Below are positions 6,416 to 10,990 of a stretch of 10,990 nucleotides of DNA, piece by piece. The DNA comes from JAJQBJ01 sp964387095 (GTDB lineage: Bacteria; Bacillota; Clostridia; Oscillospirales; Oscillospiraceae). The notes below the pieces were generated by a model that saw only the letters and a list, made by a program, of their open reading frames with translations, made no database searches and was not told the DNA's origin. Both the position numbers and the translations under genes were made by a program. The number at the start of each line of letters is the position of its first letter. Positions within the stretch are counted from its first letter, which is position 1. The stretch lies in assembly GCA_964387095.1 (NCBI GenBank), contig CAYLVH010000061.1, positions 1 to 10,990 on the forward strand. Reading direction: 5' to 3'.

Positions 6416-6432
6416 CAAAGGAGTCACAAAAC

Positions 6433-7881
6433 ATGCTTGAGAATTCCACCAATTATTCCACGCTCTGCGATTTTTATGAACTGACCATGGGCAATGGTTA
6501 TTTTCAGACCGGCATAGGAGATCAGATTTGCTACTTTGATATGTTCTTCCGCAGCGTGCCAGACGGCGGGGGCTTTGCCATTGCCGCCGGCCTGGAACAG
6601 GTCATTGACTATATCGAGAACCTGTCCTTTACCGACCGGGATGTCCAATATCTGCGCAGCAAGGGCTGCTTTGCCGAGGAGTTCCTGAAATATCTGTCCG
6701 ATTTCAGGTTTACCGGCGATATCTGGGCGGTTCCCGAAGGCACCCCCATCTTCCCCGGGGAGCCCATTCTCACCGTCCGCGCCCTCGCAATTCAGGCGCA
6801 GTTCATTGAGACGTTCCTGCTGCTGACCATCAACCACCAGTCCCTCATCGCCACCAAGTCAAACCGCATTGTCCGCGCCGCCGAGGGCAGGCCCATCTCC
6901 GAGTTCGGCTCCCGCCGGGCCCAGGGCACCTGGGGCGCCGTACTGGGGGCAAGGGCCTCTTACATTGCAGGCTGTGCCGGGACTGCCTGCGTCATGGCGG
7001 ACCGGGACTATCATGTCCCTGCCACCGGCACCATGGCCCATTCCTGGGTCCAGATGTTTGATGACGAGTACACCGCGTTTAAGACTTACTGCCAGCTGTA
7101 TCCCAACAACGCCACCCTGCTGGTGGACACCTACAACGTGCTGAAATCCGGTGTTCCCAATGCCATTAAGGCCTTTAAAGATGTCTTGCTGCCTAAGGGC
7201 ATCACCAAGTGCGGCATCCGCATGGACTCCGGCGACCTGTGCTATCTCTCCAAAAGGGCCCGGGCCATGCTGGACGCCGCCGGTCTCACCGAGTGTAAGA
7301 TCGTGGCCTCCAACTCCCTGGATGAATATATCATCCGGGACCTGCTGCAACAGGGCGCCAAGCTGGACGCCTTCGGCGTGGGGGAGCGCCTGATCACCTC
7401 CAAGAGCGAGCCTGTCTTTGGCGGCGTCTATAAGCTGGCGGCCGTGGAGAATGAAGACGGCACCCTGACCCCTAAAATCAAGATCAGCGAGAACCCCGCC
7501 AAGATCACCAATCCCCACTTCAAAAAGGTCTACCGCATCTTCGAGAATGACTCCGGCAAGGCCATGGCCGACCTGATCTGTGTCCATGACGAGGTTGTGG
7601 ACGACTCCCAGCCTCTGGAGCTGTTCGATCCTGACGCCACCTGGAAGCGTAAAACCGTCACCAACTACACCGCCCGTGAGCTGTTGGTGCCAATCTTCAA
7701 GGATGGCAAGAGAGTTTATAATTCCCCCTCCATCACCGAGATCCGGGCGTATTGCTCCGCGCAGATCGACCTGCTGTGGGACGAAGTCAAGCGCTTTGAA
7801 AACCCCCACAATTACTATGTGGATTTGTCCCAGAAGCTGTGGAACATCAAGCAGGATCTCCTGAAAGCGAACAAAAAGTGA
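6433..7881 (+). CDS. pncB: Nicotinate phosphoribosyltransferase
   Basis: This enzyme joins nicotinate to phosphoribosyl pyrophosphate to form nicotinate mononucleotide, the entry of the Preiss-Handler NAD salvage route; ATP hydrolysis normally drives it. The 482 residues carry the family marks: an N-terminal TLCDFYELTMGNGYF (10-24), EFGSRRAQG (157-165), GTMAHSWVQMF (199-209) whose His203 is the likely phosphorylated histidine, LLVDTYNVLKSG (229-240), GIRMDSGDL (261-269) and the glycine-rich GVGERLITS further on. AAGGAG (6418-6423) lies nine bases before the ATG, and a strong promoter precedes it, so it is probably transcribed alone. It is not part of arginine synthesis; its place here may be chance. 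Nicotinamide phosphoribosyltransferase is a distant relative, but the motifs fit the nicotinate enzyme better. Confidence 0.95.
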   Translation: MLENSTNYSTLCDFYELTMGNGYFQTGIGDQICYFDMFFRSVPDGGGFAIAAGLEQVIDYIENLSFTDRDVQYLRSKGCFAEEFLKYLSDFRFTGDIWAVPEGTPIFPGEPILTVRALAIQAQFIETFLLLTINHQSLIATKSNRIVRAAEGRPISEFGSRRAQGTWGAVLGARASYIAGCAGTACVMADRDYHVPATGTMAHSWVQMFDDEYTAFKTYCQLYPNNATLLVDTYNVLKSGVPNAIKAFKDVLLPKGITKCGIRMDSGDLCYLSKRARAMLDAAGLTECKIVASNSLDEYIIRDLLQQGAKLDAFGVGERLITSKSEPVFGGVYKLAAVENEDGTLTPKIKISENPAKITNPHFKKVYRIFENDSGKAMADLICVHDEVVDDSQPLELFDPDATWKRKTVTNYTARELLVPIFKDGKRVYNSPSITEIRAYCSAQIDLLWDEVKRFENPHNYYVDLSQKLWNIKQDLLKANKK

Positions 7882-7923
7882 ATTTAAAACGAGCGGCCGG
7901 CTATCAAACTATGAGATGCAAAA

Positions 7924-7949
7924 GGAGGCCATCATGAATTTTGGCCTCC
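7924..7949. repeat. Eight-pair hairpin over a strong Shine-Dalgarno
   Basis: GGAGGCCA (7924-7931) and TGGCCTCC (7942-7949) are perfect inverted repeats with a ten-base loop. On the + strand the left arm contains the Shine-Dalgarno AAAGGAGG and no T run follows. On the - strand the stem is followed by TTTTGC, so a weak - strand terminator is an alternative reading. Confidence 0.5.
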
Positions 7950-7999
7950 CGAAAATGAATTATAATGTGGGTCAGCATTTTACCAGAAAAAACATCTGA
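7934..7999 (+). CDS. Possible 21-aa small ORF behind a strong ribosome site
   Basis: ATG at 7934 follows AAAGGAGG (7921-7928) at five bases, one of the best Shine-Dalgarno matches in the window. It encodes 21 residues, with Lys7 and then an ending of RKNI, and stops at 7997-7999. The hairpin at 7924-7949 would hide both the ribosome site and the start, which suggests control of translation if the ORF is real. It lies 52 bases after pncB and could be on the same transcript. The ORF is too short to judge from composition; I do not recognise the peptide. Confidence 0.25.
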   Translation: MNFGLPKMNYNVGQHFTRKNI

Positions 8000-8111
8000 A
8001 ACCCAGAACCCAAGCCCATCTCGCTGCATCGCAATCGCTCCACGTTCATCCGCCGATTAATTAAGCCAAATTGCTCCTGTTACGCCCAATTTCAACATTT
8101 CAAGGAACTTT

Positions 8112-8125
8112 TTAAGATTTCTTAA
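8112..8125. promoter_or_regulatory. 14-base palindrome upstream of the small RNA promoter
   Basis: TTAAG-ATTT-CTTAA is a perfect inverted repeat centred about 54 bases before the extended -10 at 8167-8175. It could be an activator or repressor site, or chance in AT-rich DNA. Confidence 0.25.
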
Positions 8126-8166
8126 TAATTCCGTTTCAATTTGTTCAAACTTTCCCATCCAAACTA

Positions 8167-8175
8167 TGGTATATT
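8167..8175 (+). promoter_or_regulatory. Extended -10 promoter of the small RNA candidate
   Basis: TGG-TATATT matches the extended -10 form TG-n-TATAAT with one mismatch. The best -35 candidates (TTCAAA 8144-8149, TTGTTC 8141-8146) are spaced too far for standard use, which is common with extended -10 sites. The expected start near 8181 coincides with the first base of a hairpin. Confidence 0.5.
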
Positions 8176-8180
8176 ATCAG

Positions 8181-8293
8181 TGTCGGAAGGGAACACCGAC
8201 AACTTATCCTCTCTCTTTTCTCTATTATCAACCATGTAACCAACCCAAAGGATGCCTGACCGTTTCAGCATACGGTCAGGCGTTCCTTTTTTT
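8181..8293 (+). ncRNA. Small RNA candidate of about 113 nt
   Basis: From the predicted start the transcript would hold three parts. First is a 5' hairpin, TGTCGG (8181-8186) with CCGACA (8196-8201) and a purine-rich loop AAGGGAACA. Second is a long pyrimidine-rich, probably single-stranded stretch (about 8203-8232) containing TATCCTCTCTCTTTTCTCTA, which is complementary to GA-rich ribosome sites. Third is a strong intrinsic terminator (8254-8293). This layout is that of a trans-acting bacterial small RNA. The other reading is that it is the 3' tail of the pncB transcript. No known family was recognised. The + strand ORF that crosses it (8166-8387) has no ribosome site and no plausible product. 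Confidence 0.45.
8254..8293 (+). terminator. Intrinsic terminator
   Basis: GCCTGACCG (8254-8262) and CGGTCAGGC (8273-8281) form a perfect nine-pair stem with a ten-base loop, followed after GTTCC by seven T (8287-8293). The base of the stem may extend with AAAGGA against TCCTTT around a bulge. The T run places it on the + strand; the - strand side has only ATCCTTT. Confidence 0.85.
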
Positions 8294-8312
8294 CCACATT
8301 TCCAATCATTGC

Positions 8313-8343
8313 CCCCTTGCCCGCAGAGCGGGCAAGGGGTTTT
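8313..8343 (+). terminator. Second GC-rich hairpin, possible back-up terminator
   Basis: CCCCTTGCCCGC (8313-8324) pairs perfectly with GCGGGCAAGGGG (8328-8339) around an AGA loop: twelve pairs, followed by TTTT (8340-8343) on the + strand. The stem ends about 12 bases from the stop codon of the convergent gene. It may stop + strand transcripts and also block RNA polymerase coming from the - strand gene, although the - strand side lacks a T run. Confidence 0.6.
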
Positions 8344-8350
8344 CAGAAAA

Positions 8351-10849
8351 TCAATATACCACAACACAGGTATTCGCCGGGATATAATTATAGATCCAGG
8401 TCACGTCTGGCGTGAGCATCCGCACACAGCCATGGGAGATGGGATAGCCGATTTCAGCGCTCTTCAGGGTGCTGGTTCCGGGATAATACAATCTGGAGTG
8501 GAACGCGTAGCCGGTGTTGGGATAGAAGCGAACCACCGGAGCCACCGTATAGGAGGAGGTATACCAGCCGCTCTGCTTATAGGTGATATAGGTCACGCCC
8601 ACAGGCGTGGGGGTGCTGCTGGCACCGGTTCCGCAGATAAATTCCTTATACAGAGTCCAGGTGCCGGCCGCGCCGGTGCTGGAATAGAACACGTTGACCT
8701 TCTGTGTGGCACGGCTGATCCAGATCAGATAGTGGGTGGAGCTGGCATAGCCCTTGCCGTTGATGTAATTTTCCTTGGCCTTGGTGGAGTAGTCCACATT
8801 GTAGCTCTGGGTATAGTTGCCCGCATAAGTGGAGCTGATGGTGGTCAGAATCCGGGCATTCTTCACCACACTGTCAGAGCTTTCCCAGTTGGTGGTGGAG
8901 GTGGAGGTGTGATAATAGGAGGTCCAGGTCTCGCCGCTGCTGGTAGCCGTCCAGGTATGGGCCGTGGAGGCTTCCATCACCGAAACGAAGTACCACGCGC
9001 CCACCGCAACATCGGAGAAGGTGAAGCGGCTGTCCATCAGTTTCTCATTGGTGGCATCCCCTGTTCTCCCCTGGATCTTATTCAGGATGGTGACCGCCTC
9101 AGCGCGCGTCAAGCCGTTATCCGGGCGGAAGGTGCCGTCCTCATAGCCAGCCACCCAGCCCTGCTTTGCGCAGGCCATAATGGCCGCATAATGGGGATTG
9201 CTTGCATCCACATCAGAAAATGCCGTTCCGCTGGTGTCCAGGAGGGTCAGGCGGGAAACCAATTCAGCAAATTCCCCCCGGGTCATGGTGGAACCGGGAT
9301 AGTAGTAACCGCCATCGCAATCAATGAGCTTCTTGGATGCCAGCGTGGTGAGGGCCGTGTAATACCAGTCGCCGCTTGAGACATCCGCAAAGGTACAGGG
9401 GTAACTCCCCTTGGTCTGGTCAGACAGGAGGGCATAAACCATGACCACAGCCTCGGCCCGGGTCAGGTAGTTGTTGGGACGGAAGGTGCCATCCCCATAC
9501 CCCACGGTATAGACACTGTGCGTGGTGGTCAGGCTGGGAGAATACCAGGCGGTATAGGTCAAGTTTTGGCCTTCCACTGCGGTCACGGTGGAGGGGATTG
9601 CGAAAGAACCGGTCTTGCTGTCAATCCAGCGGCTGATGGTCTTTCCGTCGGAATCCTTCGTGGGTACGGAAACCGGCGTATTGCCAGGGTAGACCTTCTC
9701 TGTGGTGCTGCTGGTGCCTATGACGTATGTAACCGTGGTCGTATAGACGGCGCTGGTCCAATGCTCAACGCCAGCCTCATCGTAGGAAGCAGTGTGGTCC
9801 ATGGAGGCTTCCATAACCGCCTTATAATACCAGCTGCTGGTGCTGACATCTCGGAAATAGCGCAGCTGATCTCCATGATTCGCAACGACATCTTCATCAA
9901 TGGCGCGATTCATGATATTATTATAAATCACAACTGCCTCGGCCCGGGTCAGGGTATTGTCCGGGCGGAAGGTGCCGTCCTCATAGCCAGCCACCCAGCC
10001 CTGTTCCTGGCAGGTAGCCACTGCGGCATAATATTCACTGTCCCGGGATACATCAGGGAAGCCGGACTCTACATCGGAGAGGGGGACCAAACGGCTGACC
10101 AGCTCCGCAAATTCAGCCCGGGTAATGGCCTCATTGGGGCCAAAATTTCCGCCATCGCAGTCAATCAGGTTCAGGGAGGCCAGGGTCGTGATCTGTGTAT
10201 AATACCACTTATCCGGCGTCACATCCGCGAACTCACAGGGGAACTCGCCCTTGGATTTGTCCGCCAGCAGACCGTACAGCATGGTGACCGCCTCAGCTCG
10301 GGTCAGCTTCCCGCCGGGGCTGAATTGGGCGTTGCCCACACCAGTGATGTAAGCGGTATGCTCCGTCATTAAAGCGGGGGCATACCAGGCCGTATATGTG
10401 ACATCCTCCCCGTTTTCCTGGTCCATTGGGGAAACGATTTGCTTGTCGTCATCCAGCCAACGGCAGATCAACTCCCCAGCCTCATTGGCGGTGGGGATCT
10501 GTTCTTCGGTCAGGGAAGCATCTTCCTCAAGGACGACTTCAACCCGTTCGTCCTCCCCCAAAACGAAGGTGATGACAATCCCTTCCGGTTCCTCAGTTTC
10601 CTCAGTTTCCTCTGGAGTTTCCGTCTCTTCCGGGGGATCTGTGGATTCCCGGCCTTCCTCAGGGGGGACACTTTCCTCAGGGTCCTCAGTGGGATCCGCA
10701 GTCTCCTGGGGAGTCTCCTGTTCCACCACGCCCTGCTCCGGTTGAGTTGTGGACTCGTCCCCCTCTGCCATGGCCGCATTGGGAATCATTGCGGCTGCCA
10801 TCGCCAAAGCCATAACCGCAGCGATCCAGCGCTTCCATTTCATTGACAT
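8351..10849 (-). CDS. Secreted SLH-domain protein with C-terminal L,D-transpeptidase (YkuD) domain
   Basis: This 832-residue protein is probably exported and held to the cell wall, where it would make 3-3 peptidoglycan cross-links or attach proteins. Residues 1-28 are a signal peptide (KWKR, hydrophobic run, cleavage after AMA). Residues 29-90 are a Glu/Pro/Thr-rich linker. Two similar modules follow (about 91-349 and 372-629), each with a degenerate InlB B-repeat-like domain ending in TYTAWY and a set of SLH units (TRAEAV, YEDGTFRPDN, FADV). A Ser/Thr/Tyr-rich spacer leads to the YkuD domain (about 706-832), with His784 and the catalytic Cys808 in SHGCVRM. Both ATG 10849 and ATG 10843 are possible; GGAG at 10859-10862 lies nine bases before the first, so I chose it. 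No clear - strand terminator follows. The substrate is not known from sequence. Confidence 0.93.
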   Translation of the reverse strand: MSMKWKRWIAAVMALAMAAAMIPNAAMAEGDESTTQPEQGVVEQETPQETADPTEDPEESVPPEEGRESTDPPEETETPEETEETEEPEGIVITFVLGEDERVEVVLEEDASLTEEQIPTANEAGELICRWLDDDKQIVSPMDQENGEDVTYTAWYAPALMTEHTAYITGVGNAQFSPGGKLTRAEAVTMLYGLLADKSKGEFPCEFADVTPDKWYYTQITTLASLNLIDCDGGNFGPNEAITRAEFAELVSRLVPLSDVESGFPDVSRDSEYYAAVATCQEQGWVAGYEDGTFRPDNTLTRAEAVVIYNNIMNRAIDEDVVANHGDQLRYFRDVSTSSWYYKAVMEASMDHTASYDEAGVEHWTSAVYTTTVTYVIGTSSTTEKVYPGNTPVSVPTKDSDGKTISRWIDSKTGSFAIPSTVTAVEGQNLTYTAWYSPSLTTTHSVYTVGYGDGTFRPNNYLTRAEAVVMVYALLSDQTKGSYPCTFADVSSGDWYYTALTTLASKKLIDCDGGYYYPGSTMTRGEFAELVSRLTLLDTSGTAFSDVDASNPHYAAIMACAKQGWVAGYEDGTFRPDNGLTRAEAVTILNKIQGRTGDATNEKLMDSRFTFSDVAVGAWYFVSVMEASTAHTWTATSSGETWTSYYHTSTSTTNWESSDSVVKNARILTTISSTYAGNYTQSYNVDYSTKAKENYINGKGYASSTHYLIWISRATQKVNVFYSSTGAAGTWTLYKEFICGTGASSTPTPVGVTYITYKQSGWYTSSYTVAPVVRFYPNTGYAFHSRLYYPGTSTLKSAEIGYPISHGCVRMLTPDVTWIYNYIPANTCVVVY
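8963..9736 (-). repeat. Second copy of the B-repeat/SLH module
   Basis: Residues 372-629 repeat residues 91-349 at the protein level with an offset of about 280 residues. Shared landmarks are LTYTAWYSPSL, LTRAEAV, FADV with a following WYY, LIDCDGG, GEFAELVSRL, GWVAGYEDGTFRPDN and VMEAS. The copies differ in most other positions, so the duplication is not recent overall. Confidence 0.85.
9120..9163 (-). repeat. 44-base exact direct repeat, copy A
   Basis: This stretch codes for the GWVAGYEDGTFRPDN region of the second module and is identical base for base to 9960-10003, 840 bases (280 codons) away in the same frame. Confidence 0.9.
9803..10579 (-). repeat. First copy of the B-repeat/SLH module
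   Basis: This is the N-terminal copy (residues 91-349), with VTYTAWYAPAL, LTRAEAV, FADV, LIDCDGG, AEFAELVSRL, GWVAGYEDGTFRPDN and VMEAS in the same order as the second copy. It starts directly after the acidic linker. Confidence 0.85.
9960..10003 (-). repeat. 44-base exact direct repeat, copy B
   Basis: This is the partner of 9120-9163, in the first module. Flanking bases differ at once on both sides (9959 against 9119, 10004 against 9164), so identity is confined to this block. Confidence 0.9.
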
Positions 10850-10901
10850 CTTTATTCACTCCATTCCCTGCGCACTGTTGTTCAACTATAAATCTATTTT
10901 T

Positions 10902-10910
10902 AGTTTAGCA
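10902..10910 (-). promoter_or_regulatory. Possible extended -10 promoter of the SLH/L,D-transpeptidase gene
   Basis: On the - strand TGC-TAAACT fits the extended -10 pattern weakly (four of six -10 bases plus TG). It would give a 5' leader of about 45 bases. No good -35 lies at the right distance, so the call is tentative. Confidence 0.3.
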
Positions 10911-10950
10911 CTTCTTTACCTGGTTTCTCCATCAATTACGGAAACAATAA

Positions 10951-10967
10951 GTAACATTTTTCTTACA
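10951..10967 (-). promoter_or_regulatory. WalR-like box upstream of the L,D-transpeptidase gene
   Basis: On the - strand TGTAAG-AAAAA-TGTTAC matches the known WalR (YycF) direct repeat TGTWAH-N5-TGTWAH at all fixed positions but one (G at the end of the first half). It lies about 102 bases before the start codon and about 45 bases before the possible -10. WalR controls cell-wall enzyme genes in Firmicutes, which fits the product. The match is by eye only. Confidence 0.45.
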
Positions 10968-10990
10968 TTTCCATCTTTTCTCTTAAATAC

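Larger units (their letters stand above)
7882..8350. other. 469-base non-coding gap between pncB and the convergent wall-protein gene
   Basis: No convincing long gene is present. The gap holds a hairpin with a 21-codon ORF (7924-7999), an AT-rich stretch with the palindrome TTAAG-ATTT-CTTAA (8112-8125), an extended -10 promoter (8167-8175), a small RNA candidate (8181-8293) and a second GC-rich hairpin (8313-8339). Positions 8000-8110 show nothing I can name. The T runs after both downstream hairpins are on the + strand. Confidence 0.6.

Noticed and set aside
6859..7809. 316-codon open frame on the - strand across pncB
   Set aside because: It is antisense to a gene with strong motifs, without a ribosome site or recognisable domain.
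8166..8387. 73-codon open frame on the + strand over the small RNA candidate
   Set aside because: Its ATG lies inside the promoter, it has no ribosome site, and it runs through two terminator hairpins.
8252..9379. 375-codon open frame on the + strand under the SLH/L,D-transpeptidase gene
   Set aside because: It begins inside a terminator hairpin, has no ribosome site, and is rich in Gly, Ile and His as expected of a shadow frame.
1..10990. CRISPR arrays, tRNA or rRNA genes, insertion sequences, prophage or defence genes
   Set aside because: No spaced repeat array, tRNA-like cloverleaf, transposase or phage gene was seen; the coding space is filled by metabolic and wall genes.

Overview
The window looks like the chromosome of a fairly GC-rich, Gram-positive clostridial anaerobe, most likely an Oscillospiraceae (Flavonifractor/Oscillibacter/Intestinimonas-like) gut bacterium. 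That assignment is inference. It rests on the short second type of ArgC, sigma-A-like promoters, strong Shine-Dalgarno sites, SLH domains fused to an L,D-transpeptidase, and a possible WalR box. No species can be named from this sequence alone.

Positions 1-6288 are an arginine biosynthesis locus on the + strand in two blocks. Block one is the 3' end of argH, a translationally coupled unknown 93-aa ORF, and argC. Block two is argJ-argB-argD-argF, tightly spaced and probably one operon. The window thus holds the acetyl-cycle route from N-acetylglutamate to citrulline, plus the last step (argH). argG and carAB are not seen. The 342-base gap between the blocks (1689-2030) is rich in signals: a good promoter followed at once by a terminator-like hairpin, a possible 43-codon leader ORF with three rare Arg codons in a row of seven, two perfect palindromes over a second possible promoter, and a strong ribosome binding site for argJ. 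ArgB carries the N-terminal helix and C-terminal signature of arginine-inhibited kinases, so feedback control at the enzyme level is also likely.

Positions 6289-7881 hold a separately promoted nicotinate phosphoribosyltransferase gene (pncB, NAD salvage), with a textbook promoter and a hairpin just before its ribosome binding site.

Positions 7882-8350 have no recognised gene. They hold a hairpin that overlaps a strong Shine-Dalgarno and a 21-codon ORF, then an extended -10 promoter, a 5' hairpin, a pyrimidine-rich stretch and a strong intrinsic terminator, which together look like a small RNA of about 113 nt. A second GC-rich hairpin follows.

Positions 8351-10849 (- strand) encode an 832-aa secreted cell-wall protein: signal peptide, acidic linker, two copies of a module made of a B-repeat-like domain plus SLH repeats, and a C-terminal YkuD L,D-transpeptidase. 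A WalR-like box lies about 100 bases upstream of its start.

The best candidates for something undescribed are the small RNA at 8181-8293, the leader and control region of argJ, the unknown ORF between argH and argC, and the duplicated SLH/L,D-transpeptidase architecture.
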